A stretch of 64,000 nucleotides of DNA from Acidobacteriota bacterium. GTDB taxonomy: Bacteria; Acidobacteriota; Terriglobia; Bryobacterales; Bryobacteraceae. This document shows, piece by piece, positions 9,150-19,100 of the stretch; positions within the stretch are counted from its first letter, which is position 1; the number at the start of each line of letters is the position of its first letter. Under the pieces are notes generated by a model. That model ran no database searches. It worked only from the letters and a program-made list of their open reading frames with translations, and was not told where the DNA came from. A program made the position numbers and the translations under genes. The DNA lies in NCBI GenBank assembly GCA_018268715.1, contig JAFDVZ010000002.1:1004149-1068148 (forward strand). The letters run 5' to 3'.

Positions 9150-10376
9150 TCAGGCAAATTGGGCCGCCGGCCTTCCTCGGACGCCCGCGGTGCGCTCCCG
9201 GCCGTTGAACAGTTTCGCGATGCGCTCGTAGGCGAGCGCTCGCGCTGCCGAGAGCGTTCCTAGCAGCACGGCGTCCGCGGATATCTTCGACACCTCGATT
9301 CGCGTTTGCCATGGAACCGCTCTGGCGACAACATCGCGCACCTCAGCGACGACCTGCGCCAGTAGTTCGCCCTGCAGGACGACGATCGATGGATCATACA
9401 CGCAGATCAGGTTGCCGATGGCCGCGCCGACATGTAGGACGACCTTGTCGAACAGCTTGCGGCTTGCGTCATGCGATTGCCGCGCGAGATCCATGAATTC
9501 GACGGCCGACGCCTGTCCCTCCGGGGCCTCGGCCAGAATCCGGTCCGCCGCCACCATGGATTCCAGATATCCGCGGACGCTCCACTCCTCGGACACGCGA
9601 GCGAGGTCGAGGTTCATGTGGGCAATCTCGCCCGCTGCCCAATGACGTCCATGAATCAACCGGCCGCGCACCACCACGCCCGAGCCGATACCAGAATCGA
9701 GCCGTACGACAATAGCGTCGGTCATGCCTTTGGCGACTCCGAAGTAGAGTTCGCCCAGCGTCGCCATCTTCACGTTGTTGTCGACCAACACGGGTATGTT
9801 GAACTGGACCTCTAGCCGTTCACGGATGGCAACCTGACTCCAGTTGAAGAGATTTCCTGCGTCGATGGTGATGCCGCGCCGAACATCCACTCGTCCGGGA
9901 CTGGCGACACTGATTACTTTCTGGGCGCCGGTGAATCGCTCGCGCTCGATCAACTCGCCCAGGTCTCTACACACCCGGTCGAGAATCGAGTCCGCTCTGC
10001 GATCGCCTTCGGTCGGCCGGATCTGTTTGTCCAGGATCTTGCCTTCGAGGTCCGCGACCGCGATCCGGATCTCCTCCGAGTCGATCTCGACGGCGAACAG
10101 TCGACCCGCATCGGCGTTGAAGCGGATCATGGTCGGCTTCTTGCCGCCCTTTGCGCCCGATTCACCCTGGCCGAGTTCAACGACCCAGCCCTGTTGGACC
10201 AGCGTCTCCACCTGGCTTGAGACGGTCGGCTTGCTCAGCCGGCTGAGTTTCGCGAGTCCAGCCCGCGAAACGGGCCCGTGTTCGGCGATCAGGTTCAGCA
10301 ATTCGATGCCGTTCAGGCTCCGCATGAGCGGCGCTTTCATCCGCTGGCCGATCAAGTGGTCATGTGGGAGTCGCAT
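9150..10376 (-). CDS. ROK family transcriptional regulator (NagC/XylR type)
   Basis: 408 residues. Residues ~20-75 form a winged helix-turn-helix (LAKLSRLSKPTVSSQVETL). The rest is a ROK sugar-kinase-like domain with LVDNNVK, holding the normal catalytic Asp position, and AAGEIAHMN, corresponding to the GEIGH motif. The family's zinc-binding CxCGxxGC cluster is absent; the corresponding stretch reads EEWSVRGYLES without Cys. It probably acts as a sugar-responsive repressor and not as a kinase. It is the last gene of the esterase-TonB receptor unit. The palindrome at the start site of that unit's promoter (16053-16069) is the best candidate for its own operator, giving autoregulation. The inducer is unknown. 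Confidence 0.88.
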   Translation of the reverse strand: MRLPHDHLIGQRMKAPLMRSLNGIELLNLIAEHGPVSRAGLAKLSRLSKPTVSSQVETLVQQGWVVELGQGESGAKGGKKPTMIRFNADAGRLFAVEIDSEEIRIAVADLEGKILDKQIRPTEGDRRADSILDRVCRDLGELIERERFTGAQKVISVASPGRVDVRRGITIDAGNLFNWSQVAIRERLEVQFNIPVLVDNNVKMATLGELYFGVAKGMTDAIVVRLDSGIGSGVVVRGRLIHGRHWAAGEIAHMNLDLARVSEEWSVRGYLESMVAADRILAEAPEGQASAVEFMDLARQSHDASRKLFDKVVLHVGAAIGNLICVYDPSIVVLQGELLAQVVAEVRDVVARAVPWQTRIEVSKISADAVLLGTLSAARALAYERIAKLFNGRERTAGVRGRPAAQFA

Positions 10377-10420
10377 GGGATGCTCGCTTCCTCACATCAC
10401 GAAACAACCGCCGGGGGCGT

Positions 10421-10442
10421 GGGGCCCGCATGAGCGAGCCCC
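10421..10442. other. Imperfect GC hairpin between receptor gene and ROK gene
   Basis: The sequence can fold with GGGGC pairing GCCCC, one mismatch, then three further pairs around an ATGA loop. There is no T run, so it is not a standard intrinsic terminator. It could reduce read-through from the receptor gene into the regulator or protect mRNA ends. Function is speculative. Confidence 0.25.
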
Positions 10443-10457
10443 TATCGCGGCCGACGA

Positions 10458-13400
10458 TTAGAACTCCAGCCTGCCCTGGAACTGGACCACGCGAGGCGTG
10501 CCGACGCCGGCGTTGATGACGCCGGAGTTGTTGGGCTGTCCAAAGTTCTTGTGGTTGAGAAGGTTGAAGATCTGCGCTTCCAGCCGCAGTTTCAGCCGTT
10601 CGGTGATGGCGGTGTTCTTGAAGAACGATGCATCAATATTATAGAACCCCGGCCCGGTCATGTAATTGCGCGGGACGTTGTTCAGATAGTCGTTCTCCAG
10701 GGAGTTGGCGCGACGGATGTACGTCTCGCCGGCGTACGTGGCGCCCAGGTCGGCCCGGCTGATGCTCGCGTCAAACCACCGAGCGGCCTGCCGCTGGTCG
10801 GCGGGCAGGATTCCGTTCTTGCCGGGAGCGAGGATCAGGTTCGAACCTCGCGTGCTGTAGTTCGGGGCGAAGTACAGACCGCTCCGCCAATAGTAGAATC
10901 CCGATGCGTTCCAGCCGCCGATGAGGACGTTGGTCAGCCGGTTGGCCGAGGACCCATACTTCTTGCCGCGCCCGAAGGGTAATTCATAAGTGGTGTTGAA
11001 GCTGATGTTATGAGTTGGAAGTCCGCTATCATTGGCGTAGATCGCACGAAGGCGGACATCGTCCGACGCGTTTCGAGTCAGGCCGCCGGGCAACATCTCG
11101 AGGTTGCCGAACGAGTTATTGGCGCCCTCGGATGTGGCAAGCGTCTTCTGGTACGTGTAGAAGCCCTGTAGGACGAAGCCGTTCGCGTAGTTGCGCTTCA
11201 CCTCTGTCTGGAGCTGGTTTGAGTTCGAGTAACCGATCCAGCGTAGAAGGTCCATACTGCTGGTGGTCGACGTCGCGAAGTCGGCATAGGCGCGACGCTG
11301 CGCTGCGGTTGCTCCCGAGGCCGCCCACAGGCGTGGAACCGGGACATTGATCGGATCATAGTTCGGCAGATTCGATCCGTGAGTTCCGACATAGGAGACA
11401 CGGGCGCCCAGTTTCCAAGGCAGCTCGTGCTCCACTGTGAAGTTCCACTCCTGGGCGGTCTGGGTCTTGAAGTTCGGATCCCAGGGCAGAATGTTCCAAC
11501 CGCCGCCCTTGGAAATGGACAAGGCGTCCGGCGTGATGAAGTTCTTGCCCAGCGTCCGGGCATTCGGTGACTGGTTGGCGTAATCCGATCCACCCACCGG
11601 GAAGACCAGTTCCGCCGCAAACCCATCGTTATCGTCCACGTTGCTTACAAAGCTGTAGCTGAACGGCGGGTTCTTACGAGTGTTCTGATGGTAGGAGACG
11701 AGCGGCATCACCCAGTAGTAGATTCCATAGCCGCCCCGGAGCACCGTCTTCGGCGCGATTTGATAGGCGGCGCCGATTCTCGGAGCCCAGTTGTTCTTCG
11801 GCATCGCCCACAGCGAATCCGGGAAGCCCGCCTGCGCGGCGGACTCGAACTTCAATCCGGAAGATGTGTACGCGCTCACAACCGCCTGCGGGAAACCCTG
11901 GCTGGTGATGGAGCCCGAACCCGGGTAAACCACGACAGGTCCGCCGGCCGCCTTGAAGTCCAATGTGGTGGTCTGATTCCGCTTGTCCCGGAATGGCGTC
12001 CAGTATTCGTAGCGAATGCCCAGGTTCAGGGTCAGACGCCGGCCCACTTTCCAGTTATCCTGCACGAACCCCGACCAGTCGCTCTGGCGGGTGTAGAACC
12101 TTGGGTACTGATTCAATCCGACGAAGTCGACGTAACCGAGCAGCATGTCGGCCAGGCCCGCGCCCGTATTTGTCAGTTGCTGATTGTAAGTCCCGGTCTT
12201 TGCCGCCGCGGGATCCATCAAGGCGGTGAACCCGCCGGAGAAGTTATAGTCTCCGCCCGGCTGGCCTGTTTCGAAGGTGTTGATGTTGTTGCGCTGGTAG
12301 AAAAATCCGAACTTGACTTCGTGCCGGCCGTGGTTCCAGGAAAGCGTATCGGCGGCGGTCATGGTAAGTCCGGGGGCGTCCTGCGGATTATCGCGATCGA
12401 TACCGTCGAAGTAGCCGGAGGGTGTCCAGCCGTCGCCGAAATAGACCCCCGGCCAAGCCACGGTGCCCGGGTAGGTCGGGATGCCGAGGGTGTCGGTGAT
12501 GGCGGGGGTAATCTGGTGCGGCCCGCGATAGGCGTGGAAGCGCTGTACTCCGCCGCGCACCTCGTTGAATAGCGTGGGGCGGATGAGTTGCGTGTACGAT
12601 ATAGCCGCGTTGTGCCCTCCGTACAGGCGATCGTTCGGATTCAGGAAATACCGCGGGGCGAATTGGACCTGATCGGTGTAGGTGTAGCGGCCAGATAGGC
12701 GATTTGCTCCCAGTAACTGGTCAACCTTGGCGGTCACCAACGTGCGGTCATCCATCAAACGAGCCGCGGGGTTCTGGTAGTTCTGCCCATCGTAATAGGC
12801 GGTGTTCAGGTTCGGGTCGGGCAGGTAGCTGGCGATCTTCTTGCCGGCCGCGTTGATCCGATCGGTAGGCAGCTTGTTGCCGGCAAACTGAGTGCGCACG
12901 TAGGACTTGGTGGTGGGGTCGTACCGTGTCGACAGCGGATCGTAGACCTTGATCAGGTTGCCCGAATCGTCGGTGTACGTCGAGAAGTCACCCGATTTCC
13001 AGGCCGGCAACGGCACAATGTAGCTTTCTGACGCCGCCGACCGCTGGCGAATGCCCTCCGCGTCCACGAAGAAGAAGGTCTTGTTCGTTCCCTTGTAGAT
13101 CTTCGGGATCCAAACCGGTCCGGAGAAGTTGCCTCCAAACTCGTTCCGCGTCAGAAAATTCACCGTCTGCTGGTGGAACGACTTAGCCGAGTAGGCGGAG
13201 TTCTGGTTCAACTCGAATAGCTGACCGTGAAACTCATTGGATCCGCCCTTGGTTACCACTTCCACCATTCCCGGCCGGCTGTACTCGGCGTTGGCGTTCG
13301 CCGTGCTCACCTTGAGTTCCTGAATGGTGGGCAGCGCCTGCGGCAGCCGCTGCAGTTCGTTGGTGTAGCGTTCGGAGGCGGTCATGCCATCCACCAGGTA

Positions 13401-13958
13401 GTCGATGGAGCCACCCGGGATTCCATTAACTCGCGTGAAACCCTGGCCCTGACCGGCAAAACTGTTGGCGACCACGCCCGGCGTGAAATTCAGGATGCTG
13501 AGGAAGTTTCGAGTCTGCATGGGCAGGCTCTCGATTCGCGCCACTTCCTTTATGTCCGCGAGCGCTGACGTCTCGGGGTTAATGACCGGGGTCACATCCG
13601 AGATCACCTGGACCGCGGTTTTGACGCTTGCCGGCGTCATCGTGATATCGATAACCGCTTCCTGCGCGACGCGAAGCGTCAGCTTCGCGGCCCAGTCGGT
13701 GAATCCGGCCGACGTCGCCGCGACGTCATATTCCCCAGGAGGCAGGGCCGGGAACGCGTAAGTCCCCTGCTGCGCAGTCGTGATTTCGCGACGCTCGCCC
13801 GTGCCTGCGTTGGTGACGACTATTTTGGCCTGAGTCAGCACACCGCCGCTTGAGTCGGTTACGGTTCCCTTAATCGTGGAGTTTGATAGCTGGCCGTATG
13901 CGGGGGCCAGCAGAAGAGCGAATACAGTCAAAGCGAGCAATATTCGAACGGTTTTCAT
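10458..13958 (-). CDS. Oar-type TonB-dependent outer membrane receptor
   Basis: 1166 residues. A signal peptide (1-22) ends at YGQ. Residues ~27-110 are a carboxypeptidase-regulatory-like beta sandwich (IKGTVTDSSGGVLTQAKI), ~130-240 the plug, and the rest a large beta barrel with many Tyr/Trp-rich strands ending in a C-terminal Phe. Length and architecture fit the large acidobacterial receptor family used for uptake of oligosaccharides or other bulky substrates. I did not identify a clear TonB box. It starts 9 bases after the upstream esterase gene and is followed by a ROK regulator, so a sugar or sugar ester is the likely ligand. No SusD-like partner is present, as is usual for this family. 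Confidence 0.92.
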   Translation of the reverse strand: MKTVRILLALTVFALLLAPAYGQLSNSTIKGTVTDSSGGVLTQAKIVVTNAGTGERREITTAQQGTYAFPALPPGEYDVAATSAGFTDWAAKLTLRVAQEAVIDITMTPASVKTAVQVISDVTPVINPETSALADIKEVARIESLPMQTRNFLSILNFTPGVVANSFAGQGQGFTRVNGIPGGSIDYLVDGMTASERYTNELQRLPQALPTIQELKVSTANANAEYSRPGMVEVVTKGGSNEFHGQLFELNQNSAYSAKSFHQQTVNFLTRNEFGGNFSGPVWIPKIYKGTNKTFFFVDAEGIRQRSAASESYIVPLPAWKSGDFSTYTDDSGNLIKVYDPLSTRYDPTTKSYVRTQFAGNKLPTDRINAAGKKIASYLPDPNLNTAYYDGQNYQNPAARLMDDRTLVTAKVDQLLGANRLSGRYTYTDQVQFAPRYFLNPNDRLYGGHNAAISYTQLIRPTLFNEVRGGVQRFHAYRGPHQITPAITDTLGIPTYPGTVAWPGVYFGDGWTPSGYFDGIDRDNPQDAPGLTMTAADTLSWNHGRHEVKFGFFYQRNNINTFETGQPGGDYNFSGGFTALMDPAAAKTGTYNQQLTNTGAGLADMLLGYVDFVGLNQYPRFYTRQSDWSGFVQDNWKVGRRLTLNLGIRYEYWTPFRDKRNQTTTLDFKAAGGPVVVYPGSGSITSQGFPQAVVSAYTSSGLKFESAAQAGFPDSLWAMPKNNWAPRIGAAYQIAPKTVLRGGYGIYYWVMPLVSYHQNTRKNPPFSYSFVSNVDDNDGFAAELVFPVGGSDYANQSPNARTLGKNFITPDALSISKGGGWNILPWDPNFKTQTAQEWNFTVEHELPWKLGARVSYVGTHGSNLPNYDPINVPVPRLWAASGATAAQRRAYADFATSTTSSMDLLRWIGYSNSNQLQTEVKRNYANGFVLQGFYTYQKTLATSEGANNSFGNLEMLPGGLTRNASDDVRLRAIYANDSGLPTHNISFNTTYELPFGRGKKYGSSANRLTNVLIGGWNASGFYYWRSGLYFAPNYSTRGSNLILAPGKNGILPADQRQAARWFDASISRADLGATYAGETYIRRANSLENDYLNNVPRNYMTGPGFYNIDASFFKNTAITERLKLRLEAQIFNLLNHKNFGQPNNSGVINAGVGTPRVVQFQGRLEF

Positions 13959-13967
13959 GAGTTCCCC

Positions 13968-15956
13968 TCATTCGCTGGAACTGTGATGCCGGGCCTTCCA
14001 GGTCCACGCATACAGATGATGTTTGTGGAATTGAAAAGCCTGGTACAGCGACTCCCTCCCGTAACGGACATCCGGGGTGAAATGGAAACTCCACGACTCA
14101 CAGTCGAGAACGACCGGGATCTCGGCTGAGTCGGGAACTTTCTGAGAAAGCGCGATGAGACTCGTGCGATTCTGAGCGCCGGTCCATTCGCGTTGTTTCT
14201 CCTCCTGTATGTCGGCGATTTCTTCAAGCCAGGGCGAGTCGGCGTACACCTTCGCCCGGCGCCAATTGTTCTTGTCGAAAGGATCGAGCCCCTGGGGAAC
14301 CCGCACCCACACGGTGGCGTGTTCGCCGGGCTCCAGCATTCCATTGCCGTTCCCTTCGCCTTCCTTGACCGTCTGCGTCACCGCCGCCCCGCCGCCCTGG
14401 TTGCCCTTCTGGCGGAACACCGAAAACGTCCGCGAGCGTCCGTCGAGGACCGCCACTTCGGTTGGCGCGGGCAGCGGATCAGGCGCGATCAGAACATCGA
14501 TGACTTCATTTCGCTCCAGGTACCCGTCATAGATCAGCTTCAGATTGATGCGCGCATGGGCCCAGTCGCCGGCCGTCGCCGTGAAGCGCGCCTGAATCGG
14601 CGTCGGCGGCGTAACCTGGGCGCCGGGGCCGATGTCGCGCCACTCCGCCTTTGCCTGGAGGATCTCCACGGTCGGATACTCGCTGGAGGCTTCCGCCCGC
14701 ACGCTTTGCGGAACCCCGCGCGGATTGTAGACACGAATCGGGAGGGCAGCCGTCAGTCCGGGACGGACGCGCAGGACATCCCGCGTCGTGGTCGGCAGCA
14801 GAACGGGTTGCTGGGCTCCCGTTCCGGGCCCAAGGAAACTGAGTTCGTGACCCGAGCAGTCCACCGCCACGGCGATGCGTCCATCCGCGCCCGCCGTCAC
14901 CCTGGACGGGGCGCCGTTGTCGATCAGCCTGTACTCGGCGCCGGGATGATACAGGGCCGCCGTCGTCAGGCGAATGGCTGAGCACTGGGCGGGCGGGCCG
15001 TCCGGGGCCCAACGTCGCGTCGAGATCCGCAGCCCGCCCTGCGTTACGCGATTCAACGAAACGAACCCAGCGTCCCGAAGGTCGGTCTGGACGCTGACGC
15101 CGTGAACCTCAAAGTGGCGATGCGCGCTTGAATAGCTCCATTCGGCGGGTGTCGTGTCGAGCGCCGGATTCGCGAACGCGCGCAGGTGGAAGTCGAAGGT
15201 TTCCTCGATCGAAGTGGCCCAGTGGCGGTGGTATTCGTCCTGCCGAAATTCGAACTCCACCGCGGCGTCACGCGCATACGCCTCGCGCGTTTCCTCGTGA
15301 TATTGGCTGATGTAATCGCCGCTTGCGCGGACCAGCCGAACGCTGGACTGGCGATGGTTCGCCACGTGATCCTTCGCCCTCCACAGCGAGCGGCGGCCCT
15401 TCTCGCCGACGTAGAATTCGGGGCCGGGATTGAAAGCGGAGGCGCTCGCGATCAGGTCGGGGTATCGCGCGCTCAGGTACAGGCTCATGAAACCGCCCAT
15501 GCTGAGGCCGGAGGTTGCGCGATAGCGGCGCGTGGAGAGCGTCCGGTAGGTTGAATCGATGTGGCGCGCCAGTTCGAGGAAATACTCGCCGTAGTCGTAA
15601 TCGCCGCCGTCACGGCGAACATCGTAGGGAGTCCCGCCGTAAAAGCCGGTATAGTCGCGTGCGACATAGCCGTCGGCGGCCACGACGATCACCTCGGCGC
15701 GTTTCACGAACCGGGCGATCTTCGGAACCGTGTCCAGGCCGTTGTCGTACTTCTCGAGCGTGTAGCGGTCGCTATGGCCGTGGAAGTAGTAGATCACCGG
15801 GTAACGGCGGGAACCCTGTTCGTAGCCGGCGGGCAGGAACACGCGGTAGGATCGCTTCTCCCCGAACACGCGGGAGTCGTGGGAACCGTCGAGGTACGGG
15901 GTCTGCGCGACCGACGCTCCAGCCGCCGCCAGTATGCAAATCCACCGACAAACCAT
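13968..15956 (-). CDS. Secreted esterase (feruloyl/tributyrin-esterase type) with C-terminal beta domains
   Basis: 662 residues. Residues 1-18 form a signal peptide ending before QTPYLDG. An alpha/beta-hydrolase domain at ~25-265 carries the nucleophile motif GLSMGG (Ser152), a YFHGHSD oxyanion-side motif and a candidate catalytic His in EYHRHW. It resembles the putative-esterase (esterase D/feruloyl esterase) fold. Residues ~280-662 are beta-rich with no family I can name and may serve substrate binding. It is the first gene after the strong promoter at 16070-16098, with a leader of about 100 bases, and is followed by the TonB receptor. Likely role: de-esterification of plant or microbial polysaccharide before uptake (inference from context). 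Confidence 0.82.
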   Translation of the reverse strand: MVCRWICILAAAGASVAQTPYLDGSHDSRVFGEKRSYRVFLPAGYEQGSRRYPVIYYFHGHSDRYTLEKYDNGLDTVPKIARFVKRAEVIVVAADGYVARDYTGFYGGTPYDVRRDGGDYDYGEYFLELARHIDSTYRTLSTRRYRATSGLSMGGFMSLYLSARYPDLIASASAFNPGPEFYVGEKGRRSLWRAKDHVANHRQSSVRLVRASGDYISQYHEETREAYARDAAVEFEFRQDEYHRHWATSIEETFDFHLRAFANPALDTTPAEWSYSSAHRHFEVHGVSVQTDLRDAGFVSLNRVTQGGLRISTRRWAPDGPPAQCSAIRLTTAALYHPGAEYRLIDNGAPSRVTAGADGRIAVAVDCSGHELSFLGPGTGAQQPVLLPTTTRDVLRVRPGLTAALPIRVYNPRGVPQSVRAEASSEYPTVEILQAKAEWRDIGPGAQVTPPTPIQARFTATAGDWAHARINLKLIYDGYLERNEVIDVLIAPDPLPAPTEVAVLDGRSRTFSVFRQKGNQGGGAAVTQTVKEGEGNGNGMLEPGEHATVWVRVPQGLDPFDKNNWRRAKVYADSPWLEEIADIQEEKQREWTGAQNRTSLIALSQKVPDSAEIPVVLDCESWSFHFTPDVRYGRESLYQAFQFHKHHLYAWTWKARHHSSSE

Positions 15957-16052
15957 CGCCGATAGGCCTCCGCCGCACCAAAGGAAGAAAGTTGTTGAAT
16001 AGACCCTGAAGAGCCGTCCGGCGGCGCCACGGAGGCCGCCGGAGAAGTAGTT

Positions 16053-16098
16053 AGTTAACTTTCTTAACTTTTATACGACAGCTTCATTTGGCTGTCAA
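16053..16098 (-). promoter_or_regulatory. Sigma-70 promoter with operator palindrome at the start site
   Basis: On the minus strand, TTGACA (16098-16093) and TATAAA (16075-16070) are separated by exactly 17 bases, a near-consensus housekeeping promoter. Immediately downstream, where transcription would begin, lies the perfect palindrome AGTTAA-ctttc-TTAACT (16053-16069). A repressor bound here would block initiation. The promoter points to the esterase-receptor-ROK genes, and the last of these encodes a ROK regulator, so ROK autoregulation is the simplest reading. Binding itself is inferred. Confidence 0.75.
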
Positions 16099-16115
16099 CG
16101 GATTTTAAAAAGGCC

Positions 16116-19100
16116 TTACCGGGCGGGGGTGTCGCCCCTCTGTTCGAGCCACGCGGGGAGGAAGTCCGGCTCGGCTTCCAGCGCGCGCTTCAGTAGTTCG
16201 ACGGTTTCCGACTTGCGGCCATCTCCAGCCCGCACCAGGGCCAGCAGGTATCGCGCCCGCGCCCGGTAGCCGGCGTTACGCGCGTCGAGTTCGCTCAACG
16301 CGAACGACTCGAAGCGCTTCTTCAGCGCCCCGGCGCGATCCGATTGTCCCAAGCGTTCGAACGCCCGGACCGCGAAGTAGTTCTCGGCGCTCCAACTGTC
16401 TCGATCGCCGGACAACCGCTCGACGCCGGAGACGGCGCTCTCGAAAGCGCGTCGGGCCTCATCGCGGCGGCCCATCGCGTCCAGGACGACGCCCCGATAG
16501 TAGTCCTGGCGCGGCGTTGTCTGGCCCGCGAAGTCGTCGACCCCCAGAGACTCCGGAGGTTTCGTCGAACTCTCGATCAGCCGCAGCGCCTCGGCGTTGT
16601 CGCCCCGACGAAACGCCACACCCGCCAGGCCGTACTGCATCAGGCGGTACTTGTCGCGCAGACCGTAGCTACGATGTCTGGGCGCGAAACGGTGATCGCG
16701 GATGATGGCGCCGGCCTTGTCGTACTCGCCCTGAATCAGGTCGACGGTCAGCACCGCTTCCGTAAGATCGTCGTCGCCGGGCGAAGCGGCCAGCGCCTTT
16801 TCGATCACGGTGCGTTGCTTGTCGAAGAACCCGGCGCGAGCGTACAGACGGCTCAGATCGTCCCGCGTTCGCACATGCGACGGCTTCAACTCCACGGCGC
16901 GCTCGAGTTGCGCCGCAGCCTGCTCCACCGGCCTGCCCTGTTCGGCGTACGCAAGGCCGAGGGCGCGGCGGACGGAGAAATTGTCGGGCGCAAGCGCGAG
17001 CGCACGCTCCCAATCCGCTATCGCCTCCGCGGGACGATTGTGGAAATACCGCAGGCAGCCCCGAGCGTAACGCGCCACGGCGTCGTTGGGATCGACCTCC
17101 AGAGCCTGGTCGAGCGGCGCGAAACTCTCTTCGCGATAAGGGAAGCGGTCAATGTGCGCGGCCGCCTCTCGAGCCTTCGCGCGCGACCCTGCACCGCCAT
17201 CCGGGGCTCCGGCCTGGCGTTCGCAGAAGGCGAGCGTATACCAGAACTCGGGGGGCGTTCCATATGGGTCGGCGTTGTTCGCTTGCGTCAGCTTGAGAAT
17301 GCGAACCGCATCGTTCCACCGCCCGAAGTTGCGATACGCGATCGTCGCCGCCATCGCCTCCTGGCTCTGCCCTCCCAACAAGCGGACCAGGCTGCCCTGC
17401 GCCGCGGCGTCTCCGCCGAGCAACCATCGCTCCGCGCGCGCCGGCCGGCTGGTGGGGTCGACGGCCTCCCAAGCTTCGATGGCTCGCAAGGCCGAGGGCC
17501 GGTCCCCGAGTTCGCGCAACGCGATCGCCAGACCGTGCCGCGCCAGCAGATCGCCCGAGTTTGCGCCCAGCGCCGATTCGAAGTGCGCGGCCGCTTCGCG
17601 GTACTGATGACGCAGCATCGTCAGCCGGCCCAGATGATACTCGCGATCGGCGAAGTGGGCGCTGTCGCGTCCAATGAAGTACAGGTTCCGTTCCCCCTCT
17701 TCCTCGCGCCCGGCCGCAAACTGTGCGACCGCCAGGTGATAGTAGGCGTCGGCGGAATAGGGATCGCGATCGAGGACCTTTTCGAATCGGGGGATTGCGT
17801 CCTTCGGCCTGCCGGCTCGCAGATCGTCGATGCCGAGCAGCAGATGCGCGCGCGAGTAGCCAGGGTCGACGCGAAGCGCGTTCTCAAGTAGCTTTCGCGC
17901 ACCTCCGGGATCGAGCTCCTTGAACTTGAACTCGGCCGCCACGGCCAGTTCTTCAACGGTCATCTCGCTCGTCGGCTTGGCCGGCTTCTCCAGCGGACGG
18001 GTAAACGGCGTGTATTCCTTACGCCCTGGGTTGCCCTCCGGCGTACGATAGCTCAACAGGACCAGGCCGTCCTTGCCGGTCACAGTGACGGAGACGCCCT
18101 TGGCGGCCTCCGCCGGAAGTTCCGAAGTGAACGGAACACCGGCCTGCAGGTCCACGGTTCGCTGCAGGCGCACAGAACCGAAGCTGATGGCCAGCCGCGC
18201 CGACGGGATTGTGCGGGTCGCCATCAAAATCGCGCGCCCGGACTCGATGTTCAGCGCGAGGTCGCGCGTCATCGTCGTCAGGCCGTTGGTTCCAGCCACG
18301 GGAATCCACCACTCGGTCCAGCGCTCGGTCTTATGCGGCGCCACCCACTCGTAATGCCCGTCCCAAACGTAGCGGCCGCTTTGCAGTTCGACGTACGGGC
18401 CTGCGTTGTCGGTGTAGCCGCGTTCGTGGTTCTTCGCGCCTTCGCCGTAGCCGAATGTCCACATTTTCATGCCCTGCACGATGCGGCGGTCGCCGTAGCG
18501 GAACACGCCGTAATCGTGGTCGAACTGATATGCGCCCTGGAAGTTGTCGTAGATATCGATGCCAAACACGCCCAGCATGTGCTGATTGTTGCGGTCCCAA
18601 CTCAGATCGACTCCGTTGTAGACCGGCCAATCGGCGATGTCGGCGGTGGTGTGCCCCACCGTTCGCGTCATCGGATAGATGAAGCGCGTCTTCGGCGTCG
18701 CGGGAACCGCGGTGTTGATCCACAGCATCTGCGGCATGCGGACGTCGCGAGCGTTGTAACACGACACGCCGATTTCGAGCGCGGCCAACCCCGGATGCAG
18801 CGTCGCCGTCAGGTTCACCTTCATTCCGTACACCGGATCGATCTCGCCGAGCGCCAGCGTTACGGAGCCGTCGGTGTTTCGCACCATCTGATTCGCCCAG
18901 AACGGCTCTCCGTAAAGCGTCAGCATGTGCATGTCGTGCGGACCGGTGAGCTCCAGCCCGGATTGCGGCCAACTCGAGCGCGGATTGTAGGGCGCGGGTT
19001 TGATCACATCGTTGCGATACAGCATCTCGCGCCGCCGCAGTTTGTCGTAGACCGAAAACACGCGCCCGCCGAATTCGGGAATGTAGGTAAGCTTGAGATA

